Below are positions 17,304 through 27,071 of a DNA stretch of 64,000 bases, piece after piece; the first letter of the stretch is position 1; every line of letters starts with the position of its first letter. The notes under the pieces are model-generated. The model was not told the DNA's origin and ran no database searches. It was given only the letters and a program-made list of their open reading frames with translations. Made by a program: the position numbers and the translations under genes. Origin of the DNA: Rhodococcus maanshanensis NBRC 100610 (GTDB taxonomy: Bacteria; Actinomycetota; Actinomycetes; Mycobacteriales; Mycobacteriaceae); the NCBI RefSeq assembly GCF_001894865.1, contig NZ_BCXA01000006.1, positions 102,009 to 166,008 of the forward strand. Direction: 5' to 3'.

Positions 17304-18275
17304 CTAATCGAAACTCTGCCACCCGCCGCCGCCCGCCCAGGCACGGCCGTCGACCTGCACGCCGTCGCCGGCCAGGACCGACCCGATCCGGCGCCAGCCG
17401 GCGGGCAGCGCTGCATCGGCGGGAAAGGCCGCGGCAAGCGCGTGGTCCTCGCCGCCGGTGAGCACCCAGTCGAGCGCATCGGCCCCGAGCGCCGCCGCAG
17501 CGGCGGAGAGCTCGGGCCCCGGCTCGAGCAGCGCGCTGTCCAGGTCCATCGCGACACCCGAGGCACTGCACATGTGACCCAGATCCGCGATCAACCCGTC
17601 GGACACATCCGTCATCGCGGTGGCCCCTGCGCGCGCCGCCACCGGACCGCTCTCATAGGGAGGGACCGGAACCTTGTGCGCGGCAACCAGTTCCGGGAAT
17701 CGATCCGATTCGGCGAGGAGCGCGGACAATCCCGCCGCGGACCAGCCGAGCCGACCGGCGACGGCCACCTGATCGTCGGGGCGCGCGCCCGATCGCAACA
17801 CCGGCGCATGCCCGCCGAGATCTCCGAGCACCGTGATCGACACCACCAGCTGCTCCGCCTGCACCATGTCGCCGCCGATCACGCCCGCGCCGAATCCTGC
17901 CACCTCGGCCCAGATCCCGTCCGTCAACGCGTCGGTGACGGACACCGGGGTGCTCGGCGGGCACCCGATCGCCACCAGGAACGAGGTCGGCCAGGCCCCC
18001 ATCGCGACGATGTCCGCGCCGTTCTGTGCGACCGCCTTGCGTCCGACCTGTTCGGGAGTCGACCAGTCCAGCCGGAAGTGCCTGCCCTCGACCAGCATGT
18101 CGGTCGATACGACCACCGAGCCGTCCGGCGCCCGCACCACCGCGGCATCGTCACCGGGACCGAGAAGCGTGCTCTCGGGTTGTGCTCGCCCCGCCACCGC
18201 ACGGTCGATCACCGCGAACTCGCCGATGTCGGCGACCGTGCGCCCGGCATCGGTGCCGCGATCAGTCGATTCGAT
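17304..18275 (-). CDS. thiL: Thiamine-monophosphate kinase, apparent AUC start
   Basis: Phosphorylates thiamine monophosphate to the coenzyme thiamine diphosphate. Visible: GPGDDAAVV and the Mg-binding VVSTDMLVEGRHF in the N-terminal AIRS domain, IGGDMVQAEQ, and TDVSDGLIADL. The first standard in-frame start is GTG at 18212 (302 residues), but the frame continues upstream with ADIGEFAVIDRAV, which is conserved in actinobacterial ThiL. The upstream frame has no ATG, GTG or TTG back to a TAA at 18311. An ATC at 18275 follows GGAGG with six-base spacing and would give (M)ESTDRGTD and 323 residues, the usual family length. Confidence 0.9.
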   Translation of the reverse strand: MESTDRGTDAGRTVADIGEFAVIDRAVAGRAQPESTLLGPGDDAAVVRAPDGSVVVSTDMLVEGRHFRLDWSTPEQVGRKAVAQNGADIVAMGAWPTSFLVAIGCPPSTPVSVTDALTDGIWAEVAGFGAGVIGGDMVQAEQLVVSITVLGDLGGHAPVLRSGARPDDQVAVAGRLGWSAAGLSALLAESDRFPELVAAHKVPVPPYESGPVAARAGATAMTDVSDGLIADLGHMCSASGVAMDLDSALLEPGPELSAAAAALGADALDWVLTGGEDHALAAAFPADAALPAGWRRIGSVLAGDGVQVDGRAWAGGGGWQSFD

Positions 18276-18407
18276 GACCCACCTCCGAGGAATGAGACCC
18301 GGTACCCTTTATCGGAGCCGGGAGTGACCCGACCGTGCAAGTGGCAGGCCAGGGCCACCGCGACTCTACCGAGGTCGCGGGCACTGCACCGAGAAGGGGC
18401 GTCAGCG

Positions 18408-18635
18408 ATGCAAGCTTTCGTTCTGATCCAGACCGAGGTCGGCAAGGCCTTGCTCGTCGCCGAGGCGATCAGCCTGTTGCCAGGCGTTCTCGTCGCGGAG
18501 GACGTCCTCGGCCCGTACGACGTGGTGGTCCGGGTCGAGGCCGCGGACACGACCGAGCTGCCAGGCGTGGTGCAGCGGATTCAACGCGTCCCGGGAATCA
18601 CCCGGACCCTCACATGTCAGGTTGCGGCACACTAG
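18408..18635 (+). CDS. Stand-alone Lrp/AsnC ligand-binding (RAM) domain protein
   Basis: 75 residues forming a single RAM/ACT-like domain: AFVLIQTEVGKA, LGPYDVVVRVEA and VPGITRTLTC are typical. There is no DNA-binding domain. Such proteins bind amino acids and may modulate full-length Lrp regulators or enzymes; M. tuberculosis has a similar small protein near thiL. The ATG at 18408 follows GAGAAGGGG. It is divergent from thiL and followed six bases later by the DUF3515 gene. Confidence 0.82.
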   Translation: MQAFVLIQTEVGKALLVAEAISLLPGVLVAEDVLGPYDVVVRVEAADTTELPGVVQRIQRVPGITRTLTCQVAAH

Positions 18636-18640
18636 TAGCC

Positions 18641-19237
18641 GTGAACGACCCCGATCTCCCCGAGTCCGCAGACGCTCCCGATCCCGCAGAACCGCATCCC
18701 ACCGCCCGGCGCAGTCCGGCACTGATCGCGGTCGCGGTCGCCCTCCCGGTCGCCCTGGTGGTCGGCGTGCTGGTCGCCGCCGTGATGGCCGGACGCGACC
18801 CCATCCGGGAACCTGTCGCGCTCGGCACCGTGCCCGCCCCCGCCGCCGAGTCCCCCGAGTGCGCCGCCCTGATCGAGGCACTGCCCGAGAACATCGGCGA
18901 TTTCGAAAGGGCCGAACTGATGGATCCGGCCCCCGTTGGCGCGGCCGCCTGGCAGGCGGACGACCTCAAGGAGATCGTGCTGCGCTGCGGAGTGGACCGT
19001 CCGCTGGAGTTCAACGCGGCATCGGCGTTGCAGATGGTCGACGCGGTGCAGTGGTTCCAGGTGCCCGGCGAGGAGGGACTGGACGCCAGCACCTGGTTCG
19101 CGGTCGATCGTGGGGTCTACGTCGCGCTGACCGTGCCGGACGGATCGGGGCCGACCCCGTTGCAGGACGCCTCGAGCGCCATCACCGGCGCGCTGGAGCA
19201 GCGCCCGATCGACCCGGCGCCCCTGCCGAACCCCTGA
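18641..19237 (+). CDS. DUF3515 family membrane-anchored protein
   Basis: 198 residues from GTG at 18641 (an ATG at 18614 overlapping the previous gene is possible). A Pro/Glu/Asp-rich cytoplasmic start, one transmembrane helix at about 26-50 (ALIAVAVALPVALVVGVLV), then an extracytoplasmic DUF3515 domain with two Cys (SPECAALIEALPE and IVLRCGVDRP) and a conserved VQWFQVPG. Function unknown; the gene is conserved beside ddl in mycobacteria, suggesting an envelope role (inference). It is convergent with ddl. Confidence 0.83.
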   Translation: MNDPDLPESADAPDPAEPHPTARRSPALIAVAVALPVALVVGVLVAAVMAGRDPIREPVALGTVPAPAAESPECAALIEALPENIGDFERAELMDPAPVGAAAWQADDLKEIVLRCGVDRPLEFNAASALQMVDAVQWFQVPGEEGLDASTWFAVDRGVYVALTVPDGSGPTPLQDASSAITGALEQRPIDPAPLPNP

Positions 19238-19255
19238 CCCGCGGCCGGCCTGCCG

Positions 19256-20362
19256 TCAGCGCAGGCCGGTCCCCCGGGCCAGCGCCGTCTCGACCAGAGT
19301 CGACACCAGGGTCCGGTAGTCGATCCCGGCCGCATCCCACATCCGTGGGTACATCGAGATCGAGGTGAATCCGGGCATCGTGTTGATCTCGTTGATCACC
19401 GGGCCGTCCTCGGTGATGAAGAAGTCGACCCGGGCGAGCCCCTGGCAGTCGAGCGCGGCGAAGGCCCGCACGGCGATCGCCCGGATCTCCTCGCTGATCG
19501 CGTCGTCGAGCTTGGCAGGCACGTCGAACTCACAGATGTCGTCGAGGTACTTGGTGTCGAAGTCATAGAAGGCCCCGTCGTCGCCCAAGAACTCCGGCAT
19601 CCGGATCTCCGCCACGACACTGGATTTCACTGAGCCATCCGCGAATTCGAGCACACCGCACTCGACCTCGCGGCCGACGATGCCCGCCTCCACGATGACC
19701 TTCGGGTCATGGCTGCGGGCCAGCGCGATCGCCGCGTCGAGGTCATCCCAGGACGACACCCGGGAGATACCGATCGAGGACCCACCGCGGGCGGGCTTGA
19801 CGAACACCGGAAGGCCGAGCCGCTCGCGATCCTCCCGAGACACGGTCGCCGTGCCTGCGCGCAGCACCACCTGCTGTCCGATCGGCAGCCCCTCGGCCGC
19901 GAGCAGCTTCTTGGTGAACTCCTTGTCCATGCCCGCCGCGCTGGCCAGCACGCCGGGACCGACGTAGGGCAGGCCCGCGAGCTCGAGCAGGCCCTGGATG
20001 GTGCCGTCCTCGCCGTAGGCGCCGTGCAGGACCGGGAACACCACGTCGACCGACGCGAGGACCGCTCCCGCCTCGTCGTTGCTCAGGGACACCAGCGCGC
20101 CCGAACGGGTCGGGTCGGCGGTCAGGGTCAGTGCGGTGCCCGCCGCGTCGACGGTGGGCAGCGAGCGGCCCGCGATGGTGAGGGCGTCGGGGTCCGTAGG
20201 GCCGAGCACCCACGCACCGTCAGGGGTGATGCCGATCGGCACCACCTCGTAGCGCTCGGGATCGAGGTTGCGAAGCACACTGCCAGCGGAAACACAGGAA
20301 ACGGAGTGCTCACTGCTACGGCCACCGAAGACCACAGCCACCCTCGTACGCGGATTACTCAC
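19256..20362 (-). CDS. ddl: D-alanine--D-alanine ligase
   Basis: ATP-grasp ligase making the D-Ala-D-Ala terminus of peptidoglycan precursors. 368 residues from the GTG at 20362 ([19 protein letters not shown]); codons further upstream are open but not Ddl-like. Visible: [12 protein letters not shown], the ATP-grasp loop [11 protein letters not shown] and the C-terminal [17 protein letters not shown], whose residues bind Mg and substrate. A YxxMW-type D-Ala-D-Lac variant is not indicated by the motifs seen. It lies 82 bp downstream of gpsA on the same strand, as in M. tuberculosis. Confidence 0.95.
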   Translation of the reverse strand: MSNPRTRVAVVFGGRSSEHSVSCVSAGSVLRNLDPERYEVVPIGITPDGAWVLGPTDPDALTIAGRSLPTVDAAGTALTLTADPTRSGALVSLSNDEAGAVLASVDVVFPVLHGAYGEDGTIQGLLELAGLPYVGPGVLASAAGMDKEFTKKLLAAEGLPIGQQVVLRAGTATVSREDRERLGLPVFVKPARGGSSIGISRVSSWDDLDAAIALARSHDPKVIVEAGIVGREVECGVLEFADGSVKSSVVAEIRMPEFLGDDGAFYDFDTKYLDDICEFDVPAKLDDAISEEIRAIAVRAFAALDCQGLARVDFFITEDGPVINEINTMPGFTSISMYPRMWDAAGIDYRTLVSTLVETALARGTGLR

Positions 20363-20444
20363 GTACCGAACCGTACCGTTGAACCAAGCGATCTGCCGCG
20401 TCAGGTCACCGCTGATCGGGACCGGTCGAACCCTGCGGGCATGC

Positions 20445-21443
20445 TCACTCGGGCTTGGTGCGCCGCCCCAGGAGCAGTCCGACCGCATCCGGGACCGACA
20501 TGCCCTCGTGGCAGACCAGATGGACCGCCTCGGTGAGCGGCATCTCGACGTCGTGACTCGCCGCCAGCGCCCGCACCGAGGTGCAGGACTTTACGCCCTC
20601 GGCCACCTGCCCCTTCGTGGCCTGCTGCGCGCTCTCCATGGAGCCGCCCGCACCGAGATGGTGGCCGAAGGTCCGGTTCCGCGAGAGCGGCGAGGAGCAG
20701 GTCGCGACCAGGTCGCCGACGCCCGCCAGTCCGGCCAGCGTCGCCGGGTTCGCGCCGAGCGCCACCCCGAGCCTGATCATCTCCGCCAGCCCACGGGTGA
20801 TGATGGTGGCGTTCGTGTTCTCCCCGAGACCGATCCCCGACGCCATTCCACAGGCAAGGGCGATCACGTTCTTGCATGCCCCGCCCACCTCGCAGCCGAT
20901 CACATCAGGATTGGTATAAGGGCGGAAATACCCAGTGGCGCATGCTTTTTGAAGGTCCACTGCGCGAACGGAATCGGTGCACGCGATCACGGTGGCAGCG
21001 GGCTGTCCCGCAGCGATCTCCCTGGCCAGGTTCGGTCCCGACAGCACCGCAACCCGCGACGGATCCGCGCCTGTCACCTGGCTGATGACCTGGCTCATCC
21101 GCATCAATGTCCCGCTCTCGATGCCCTTCGCCAGGGACAACAGCGTCGAATCGGGCTCGATCGACGACGTCCAGGCGCCGAGGTTCTCGCGCAGCGACTG
21201 CGAGGGCACGGCCAGGACCACGATGTCGGCGCCCTCGAGCGCGAGGCGATGGTCACTGGTCGCCTTGAGCGACGGCGGCAACGTGATGCCCTCGAGGTAG
21301 AACGGATTCTGGTGATCCACCGAGATCGCCTCGGCCACTTCGGGTCTCCGCGCCCACATCGTGACGTCGGTGCCGGCATCGGCCAGAACCTTCGCGAACG
21401 CCGTCCCCCAGGATCCCGCCCCCAGTACCGCTGCCTTGCTCAT
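20445..21443 (-). CDS. gpsA: Glycerol-3-phosphate dehydrogenase [NAD(P)+]
   Basis: Reduces dihydroxyacetone phosphate to sn-glycerol-3-phosphate for phospholipid synthesis. 332 residues from the ATG at 21443 ([17 protein letters not shown]), preceded by GGGAAGGAC. Visible: Rossmann motif GAGSWGTAF, catalytic-region [13 protein letters not shown] and the [21 protein letters not shown] region carrying substrate contacts. Operon order gpsA then ddl. The longer open frame upstream of the ATG is noise. Confidence 0.95.
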   Translation of the reverse strand: MSKAAVLGAGSWGTAFAKVLADAGTDVTMWARRPEVAEAISVDHQNPFYLEGITLPPSLKATSDHRLALEGADIVVLAVPSQSLRENLGAWTSSIEPDSTLLSLAKGIESGTLMRMSQVISQVTGADPSRVAVLSGPNLAREIAAGQPAATVIACTDSVRAVDLQKACATGYFRPYTNPDVIGCEVGGACKNVIALACGMASGIGLGENTNATIITRGLAEMIRLGVALGANPATLAGLAGVGDLVATCSSPLSRNRTFGHHLGAGGSMESAQQATKGQVAEGVKSCTSVRALAASHDVEMPLTEAVHLVCHEGMSVPDAVGLLLGRRTKPE

Positions 21444-21551
21444 GGAATGTCCTTCCCATCGCCACCCGCTGCCGCCGGGACCCAAGAGTAGACGGCCGCC
21501 GGGGCACCGCGGTCTGCTCGCCCGCGGCGGCGTGCTGGCAGGATTGCCGGT

Positions 21552-22259
21552 ATGGACCAAGCGCATCACACGCCGCCCGCGGGGCAGGCGCACGTGTTGA
21601 TCGCGGTCAAGGAGCTCGGCCGGGCAAAGAGCAGGCTGGCCGCCCGGCTCGGGCCGCAGGAGCGGACCGCGCTCGTGCTGGCCATGCTGCGCGACACCCT
21701 GACGGCGGCCGCGACCGCGACGGGAATCGCCGAGATCACGGTCATCACCCCGGACCCGTCGGTGGCCCGCGTGGCACGCGAGTGCGGGGCCGGGCACTAC
21801 GCCGATCCCGCAGGCGAGGGTGAAGATCGCCTCAACGCCGTCCTGCGCGCCGCCGCCGCGCACCTGCGATCGACCCACGGTCGCGGACCGATCGTGGCAC
21901 TGCAGGGCGATCTGCCCTGCCTGCGCCCCGACGAGCTGTCTGAGGCGCTGGCCGCGGGCACGGGGACACCACGCTCGTTCGTGGTCGACCATCACGGCAC
22001 CGGGACCGCCGCGCTGATCGTCGGGGATCCGGAGGCCGACCTCGATCCCGGGTTCGGCCCGGACTCCGCGCGGCGCCACCGCCTTTCCGGGGCCGCTGAA
22101 CTGACCGGCGATTGGCCGGGGCTGCGACTCGACGTCGACACCGCGGCCGACCTCGACGCCGCGGTGATGCTGGGGCCAGGCCGGTCGACCGCCGCGGAGC
22201 TCGACCGGATCGGCTGGCCCGGTGTGGTCGGGACCGCCAGGCGAGTTCGCCGAATATAA
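21552..22259 (+). CDS. fbiD: Phosphoenolpyruvate/phospholactate guanylyltransferase (F420 biosynthesis)
   Basis: Activates phosphoenolpyruvate (or 2-phospholactate) with GTP in the first step of coenzyme F420 side-chain assembly. 235 residues of the CofC/FbiD nucleotidyltransferase family: [19 protein letters not shown] at the N-terminus, [16 protein letters not shown] with the metal-binding Asp, and FGPDSARRH near the C-terminus. Divergent from gpsA and followed by ppk1, the same arrangement as M. tuberculosis Rv2983-ppk1. Its presence supports an F420-producing actinobacterium. Confidence 0.9.
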   Translation: MDQAHHTPPAGQAHVLIAVKELGRAKSRLAARLGPQERTALVLAMLRDTLTAAATATGIAEITVITPDPSVARVARECGAGHYADPAGEGEDRLNAVLRAAAAHLRSTHGRGPIVALQGDLPCLRPDELSEALAAGTGTPRSFVVDHHGTGTAALIVGDPEADLDPGFGPDSARRHRLSGAAELTGDWPGLRLDVDTAADLDAAVMLGPGRSTAAELDRIGWPGVVGTARRVRRI

Positions 22260-22306
22260 ATGCGCATCGATTGTCGCCCGCTCGCGATCTGGGGGATGAT
22301 CTACGC

Positions 22307-24523
22307 GTGAGTAACGGTGAGGTACGCGGACAGGACGCCGGGCAGCAGACGGCGTCGGGCACCGGCGAGCGCGAGTGGAGCGCACCGATCGTCAATCACC
22401 TTCCGGTGATCCCGACCGCGCCACCTGCCGCCACCCCGGTGGTGGTCGACGGTTCGGTCATCCCGCTGCCCGCGGATCGGTACCTCAACCGCGAACTGAG
22501 CTGGCTCGACTTCAACTCCCGGGTGCTCAGCCTCGCCGAGGATCCGTCGATTCCGCTGCTCGAGCGCGCCAAGTTCCTGGCGATCTTCGCCTCGAACCTC
22601 GACGAGTTCTACATGGTCCGGGTCGCGGGCCTCAAGCGCCGGGACGAGACCGGGCTCTCGGTCCGTTCCGCCGACGGCCTGAGCCCGCGCGAACAGTTGG
22701 CGCTGATCAACCGGCGTACCCAGGAGATCGCGGAGAAGCACGCCAGGACCTTCCTGGACAAGGTCCAGCCCCAGCTCGCCGAGGAGGGCATCTCCATCAT
22801 CGGCTGGGCCGACCTCGATGCCGACGAGGAGGAGCGCCTGTCCGCGCACTTCCGCGAGCAGGTGTTCCCCGTGCTGACCCCCCTCGCGGTCGACCCGGCC
22901 CACCCGTTCCCCTACATCAGCGGCCTGAGCCTGAACCTCGCGGTGACCGTGAAGGATTCGTCGACCGGCGGCGAGCACTTCGCGAGGGTGAAGGTGCCCG
23001 ACAACGTCGACCGGTTCGTCCGCGTCAACCGCACCGATTCGCCCGCGACGACCCCGGCCTTCCTGCCCATGGAGGCGCTCATCGCGGCGCACCTGAACGC
23101 GCTGTTCCCCGGCATGGAGATCGTCGAGCACCACGCGTTCCGGATCACCCGCAACGCAGACTTCGAGGTCGAGGAGGACCGCGACGAGGATCTGCTGCAG
23201 GCTCTCGAGCGCGAGCTGGCCCGCAGGCGGTTCGGGTCGCCGGTGCGGCTCGAGGTCGCGGACGACATGACCGAGCACATGCTCGAACTGCTGCTGCGCG
23301 AGCTCGACGTGGATCCGGGCGACGTGATCCAGGTCCCCGGCCTGCTCGACCTGTCCTGCCTGTGGCAGGTCTACGGCGTCGACCGCGCCAATCTCAAGGA
23401 CGCTCCCTTCGTGCCTGCGACCCATCCGGCATTCGGAGAGCGGGAGACCCCGAAGAGCGTGTTCTCGACGCTGCGCGACGGTGACGTCCTCGTGCACCAC
23501 CCCTACGACTCGTTCTCGACCAGCGTGCAGCGGTTCATCGAGCAGGCGGCCGCCGATCCCCATGTGCTGGCGATCAAGCAGACGCTGTACCGCACCTCGG
23601 GCGACTCCCCGATCGTCAACGCGCTGATCGACGCCGCCGAGGCGGGCAAGCAGGTGGTGGCGCTCGTCGAGATCAAGGCGCGGTTCGACGAGCAGGCGAA
23701 CATCAAGTGGGCGCGCAAGCTCGAACAGGCGGGCGTGCACGTGGTGTACGGACTGGTCGGCCTCAAGACCCATTGCAAGACTTGCCTGGTCGTGCGCCGG
23801 GAGGGCTCGGCCATCCGCCGGTACTGCCACATCGGCACCGGGAACTACAACCCGAAGACGGCCCGGCTGTACGAGGACGTCGGCCTGCTCACCGCCGCGC
23901 CGGAGATCGGCGCCGACCTCACGGACCTGTTCAACTCGCTGACCGGATACTCGCGCAAGGCGCAGTACCGGAACCTGCTGGTCGCCCCCTACGGGGTCCG
24001 CGACGGCATCATCAAGCGAATCGACGCGGAGGTCGCGCGCCAGCTCGAGGGCAAGTCCGCAGGCGTCCGGCTCAAGGCCAACGCCCTTGTGGACGAGCAG
24101 GTGATCGACGCGCTCTATCGTGCCTCGCAGGCAGGCGTCCCCGTGCAGGTGGTGGTCCGCGGTATCTGCGCGCTCAAGCCGGGCGTGCCAGGTCTGAGCG
24201 AGAACATCGAGGTCCGTTCGATTCTCGGGCGGTTCCTCGAGCATTCACGCATCCTGCATTTCGTCGGTGCGGAGGAATTCTGGATCGGTAGCGCGGACAT
24301 GATGCACCGCAACCTCGACCGGCGGGTGGAGGTGATGGCCCAGGTGAAGGATCCCCGGCTGGCCCGCCAGCTCGGCGACATCTTCGACTCCGCTCTCGAC
24401 CCGACCACCCGGTGCTGGGTACTCCAGTCCGACGGGCACTGGGCGGCCTCGCCCGCCCGGGGCGAAAGCGTCCGTGAGCACCAGCAGGAGCTGATGCGCG
24501 GCCGCCGTGCGATCGGCTCGTAG
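22307..24523 (+). CDS. ppk1: RNA degradosome-type polyphosphate kinase
   Basis: Reversibly transfers the gamma phosphate of ATP to inorganic polyphosphate. 738 residues from GTG at 22307, after GGGGGATGAT. Order: a poorly conserved N-terminal 60 residues, the N domain beginning at [16 protein letters not shown], the head domain, then two catalytic C domains. The autophosphorylated His lies in [19 protein letters not shown] (about residue 506), and the second active-site segment is [14 protein letters not shown]. It is followed by mutT1 33 bp later on the same strand. Confidence 0.96.
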   Translation: MSNGEVRGQDAGQQTASGTGEREWSAPIVNHLPVIPTAPPAATPVVVDGSVIPLPADRYLNRELSWLDFNSRVLSLAEDPSIPLLERAKFLAIFASNLDEFYMVRVAGLKRRDETGLSVRSADGLSPREQLALINRRTQEIAEKHARTFLDKVQPQLAEEGISIIGWADLDADEEERLSAHFREQVFPVLTPLAVDPAHPFPYISGLSLNLAVTVKDSSTGGEHFARVKVPDNVDRFVRVNRTDSPATTPAFLPMEALIAAHLNALFPGMEIVEHHAFRITRNADFEVEEDRDEDLLQALERELARRRFGSPVRLEVADDMTEHMLELLLRELDVDPGDVIQVPGLLDLSCLWQVYGVDRANLKDAPFVPATHPAFGERETPKSVFSTLRDGDVLVHHPYDSFSTSVQRFIEQAAADPHVLAIKQTLYRTSGDSPIVNALIDAAEAGKQVVALVEIKARFDEQANIKWARKLEQAGVHVVYGLVGLKTHCKTCLVVRREGSAIRRYCHIGTGNYNPKTARLYEDVGLLTAAPEIGADLTDLFNSLTGYSRKAQYRNLLVAPYGVRDGIIKRIDAEVARQLEGKSAGVRLKANALVDEQVIDALYRASQAGVPVQVVVRGICALKPGVPGLSENIEVRSILGRFLEHSRILHFVGAEEFWIGSADMMHRNLDRRVEVMAQVKDPRLARQLGDIFDSALDPTTRCWVLQSDGHWAASPARGESVREHQQELMRGRRAIGS

Positions 24524-24556
24524 GTACGTTTTCCAGCCACCACAGGAAGGCAGCTC

Positions 24557-25483
24557 GTGAGCTCGAAGTCGGATCGACCCATCAAGGCCAATATCTTCGC
24601 GGCAGGCGCCGTGCTCTGGCGTAAGTCACCGACCAATCCCTACGAGATCGAGATCGCTCTGATCCACCGACCCAAGTACGACGACTGGTCCTTCCCCAAG
24701 GGCAAGCTCGACCCAGGAGAGACGCCGATCGTCGCGGCGCTGCGAGAGGTGCAGGAGGAGACCGGGCTACGGGCGCGCCTGGACCGGCGGGTGACCCGGG
24801 TCGCCTACGAGATCCCCGGTCATCGCAAGCGGAAGCGGGTCGACTACTGGGCCGCCGAGGCAGTCGGCGGCGAGTTCGTACCGAACACCGAGGTCGACGA
24901 GCTCCGGTGGGTGGCGCCCGAGGACGTCGCGGGCGAGCTCTCATACTCGGTGGACGGCAAGGTGATGCGCCGGTTCATGAAGATTCCCGCCGACACCACC
25001 ACCATGCTGGTCGTCCGGCACGGCAAGGCCGGGCGCCGAAAGGATTCACCGGACGACACGCTGCGACCGTTGGACAAGCTCGGACGCGCCCAGGCCGAGG
25101 CCCTGGTGCCCCAGCTCCTCGCCTTCGGTGCGACGGCGGTCCATTCGGCCGATCGAACCCGCTGTGAGCAGACGGTTGAACCGCTGGCGCGGGCGCTGGG
25201 CACCGAGATCGTGCCGGAGCCGCTGCTTTCCGAGGAGGCCTACGCGGAGGATCCGGCCGCGGCCCGCTCACGCGTGCGGAAGATCGCCACCCTCGGCGGC
25301 GTCCAGGTGATCTGCAGTCAGAGCGGGGTGATTCCCGACCTGCTGAGCTGGTGGGCGGAACGGGACGGGATCACCCTGCCGCCCGCCCGCAACCGGAAGG
25401 GCAGCACCTGGGTCCTCTCGTTCTCCGGGGGCAAGCTGGTGGACGCCAGCCACATCGACAGCCCGCTGCCCGAGAACTCCTGA
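24557..25483 (+). CDS. mutT1: MutT1-type Nudix hydrolase with histidine phosphatase domain
   Basis: Sanitises oxidised nucleotides and related diphosphates (8-oxo-dGTP, Ap4A in the mycobacterial homologue). 308 residues: an N-terminal Nudix domain (about 1-140) with a full Nudix box, GKLDPGETPIVAALREVQEE followed by TGL, and a C-terminal histidine phosphatase domain with VVRHGKAGRR (about 154-163). The GTG start follows AGGAAGGCAGCTC. It lies downstream of ppk1, as in mycobacteria, and ends before a bidirectional terminator shared with hupB. Confidence 0.94.
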   Translation: MSSKSDRPIKANIFAAGAVLWRKSPTNPYEIEIALIHRPKYDDWSFPKGKLDPGETPIVAALREVQEETGLRARLDRRVTRVAYEIPGHRKRKRVDYWAAEAVGGEFVPNTEVDELRWVAPEDVAGELSYSVDGKVMRRFMKIPADTTTMLVVRHGKAGRRKDSPDDTLRPLDKLGRAQAEALVPQLLAFGATAVHSADRTRCEQTVEPLARALGTEIVPEPLLSEEAYAEDPAAARSRVRKIATLGGVQVICSQSGVIPDLLSWWAERDGITLPPARNRKGSTWVLSFSGGKLVDASHIDSPLPENS

Positions 25484-25500
25484 GGCGGCCACCAACCCGA

Positions 25501-25536
25501 TCGAGGGCGGCGACGGTTTCCCGTCGCCGCCCTCGA
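25501..25536. terminator. Bidirectional hairpin between mutT1 and hupB
   Basis: Perfect 16-base stem (TCGAGGGCGGCGACGG and its complement) with a TTTC loop, midway between two convergent genes. No T-run on either side. Confidence 0.8.
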
Positions 25537-25567
25537 TCTCGTGCGATGCACGAGTAGTCGGTCGTGC

Positions 25568-26278
25568 CTACTTCTTGCGAGCCGGCGCCTTCTTCGCGGG
25601 TGCCTTCTTCGCCGGAGCCTTCTTGGCCGGTGCCGCCTTCTTCGCCACGACCTTCTTGGCCGGAGCCTTCTTCGCCGGAGCCTTCTTCGCGGGCGCCGCC
25701 TTCTTCACGACCGCCTTCTTGGCCGGTGCCGCCTTCTTCGCCACGACCTTCTTGGCCGGAGCCTTCTTCGCGGGTGCCGCCTTCACGACCGCCTTCTTCG
25801 CGGGCGCCGCCTTCTTCACGACCGCCTTCTTGGCCGGTGCCGCCTTCTTCGCCACGACCTTCTTGGCCGGAGCCTTCTTGGCCGGTGCCGCCTTCTTGGC
25901 CGCAACCTTCTTCGCGGCCGTCTTCTTCGCCGCGGCCTTCTTCGCAGGTGCGGCCGCAGCCGAGCCGCGCTTGACCGCGGGTCCACTGGCCGGGAGCTTC
26001 TGGCTACCGGCGATCACGGCCTTGAACTGGGCGCCGGGACGGAACGCAGGCACCGAGGTCGGCTTGACCTTGACGGTCTCACCGGTGCGCGGGTTGCGCG
26101 CGACCCGGGCCGCACGGCGACGCTGCTCGAAGACGCCGAAGCCGGTGATCGTGACGCTCTCGCCCCTGTGCACGGCGCGCACGATGGTATCGACAATGTG
26201 CTCGACCGCATCGGTGGCAGTACGGCGATCCGAGTCCAACCGTTCGGTCAAGATGTCAATGAGCTCTGCTTTGTTCAT
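25568..26278 (-). CDS. hupB: HU-family nucleoid protein with long Lys/Ala-rich tail
   Basis: 236 residues from the ATG at 26278 ([14 protein letters not shown]; ribosome site GGAGGAC). Residues 1-90 are a normal HU domain with the DNA-binding arm ([21 protein letters not shown]). Residues from about 105 on are nearly all Lys, Ala, Pro and Val in [13 protein letters not shown] units, like the histone H1-like tail of mycobacterial HupB, which compacts DNA and is acetylated. The tail DNA contains an 89-bp perfect direct repeat (separate entry), so tail length may vary between strains. Confidence 0.95.
   Translation of the reverse strand: MNKAELIDILTERLDSDRRTATDAVEHIVDTIVRAVHRGESVTITGFGVFEQRRRAARVARNPRTGETVKVKPTSVPAFRPGAQFKAVIAGSQKLPASGPAVKRGSAAAAPAKKAAAKKTAAKKVAAKKAAPAKKAPAKKVVAKKAAPAKKAVVKKAAPAKKAVVKAAPAKKAPAKKVVAKKAAPAKKAVVKKAAPAKKAPAKKAPAKKVVAKKAAPAKKAPAKKAPAKKAPARKK
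25680..25879 (-). repeat. Direct repeat inside the hupB tail
   Basis: The segment 25680-25768 recurs without mismatch at 25791-25879, a unit of 111 bp (37 codons). Further shorter copies of the same ninemer-coded motif flank it. The reading frame is kept by gain or loss of a unit, so slippage or recombination would change only tail length. Confidence 0.85.
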
Positions 26279-26432
26279 GGAAGTCCTCCGCAAACTGATG
26301 GCCCATTGTCGGACCGACTAGCAAACACGGTAATCCGGAAAAGGGCAAGAGTCTATGTGCCACGCCAATTCTCATGCCTCTCTCAGCGGCGTGGCACCCT
26401 CTTTCGTGCCTGAATCCCGTTAGTCGGTCGTA

Positions 26433-27044
26433 TTAGTTTCCCTCGGCAACCCGTGCCGGGAGGGTGGCAGGTTTCCATGACGGCCTTGACTTTTCGAACT
26501 CCGAAATCGCATCTACCTGCCGCAATGTCAATCCGATATCGTCCAGACCCTCGAGCAGACGCCACCGTGTGTAGTCATCAATGTTGAAGCGCACCACCAG
26601 CGTTCCTGCGGTCACAGTGCGCTCCGTGAGATCGACAACAATTTCGAGACCGGGCTGCTCTTCAAGCAACTTCCAGAGCAGTTCGACGTCCGATTGGTCG
26701 ACCTGAGCGGCCAGCAGGCCCGCCTTGCCGGAGTTGCCGCGGAAGATGTCCGCGAAGCGAGACGCGATCACAACGCGAAATCCGTAGTCCGATAGCGCCC
26801 ACACCGCGTGCTCGCGGGACGAGCCGGTTCCGAAGTCCGGGCCCGCGACGAGAACCGAGCCCTTGTCGTACGGCGGGATGTTCAGGATGAACTCGGGGTC
26901 GGCCCGCCAACCCGCGAAGAGGCCGTCCTCGAAACCGCTACGAGAGACCGACTTTAGGTAGACCGCCGGAATGATCTGGTCGGTGTCGACATTGGAGCGC
27001 CGCAGGGGGACGCCGATTCCCTTGTGTGTCGTAAAGGCTTCCAT
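26433..27044 (-). CDS. leuD: 3-isopropylmalate dehydratase small subunit
   Basis: With LeuC isomerises 2-isopropylmalate to 3-isopropylmalate in leucine synthesis. 203 residues from ATG at 27044, the swivel domain of the aconitase family: [20 protein letters not shown] and [17 protein letters not shown] are diagnostic. It is 27 bp downstream of leuC on the same strand. The region 26279-26432 between hupB and leuD contains no gene. Confidence 0.96.
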   Translation of the reverse strand: MEAFTTHKGIGVPLRRSNVDTDQIIPAVYLKSVSRSGFEDGLFAGWRADPEFILNIPPYDKGSVLVAGPDFGTGSSREHAVWALSDYGFRVVIASRFADIFRGNSGKAGLLAAQVDQSDVELLWKLLEEQPGLEIVVDLTERTVTAGTLVVRFNIDDYTRWRLLEGLDDIGLTLRQVDAISEFEKSRPSWKPATLPARVAEGN

Positions 27045-27071
27045 CAAATACTCCTGTCGTTCCGGTGGTCT

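Noticed and set aside
25568..25960. Regular repeats that look array-like (possible CRISPR)
   Set aside because: They encode the Lys/Ala tail of HupB in frame, with no unique spacers.
27003..27047. TTG at 27047 as leuD start
   Set aside because: The adjacent ATG at 27044 is standard and only one codon shorter.
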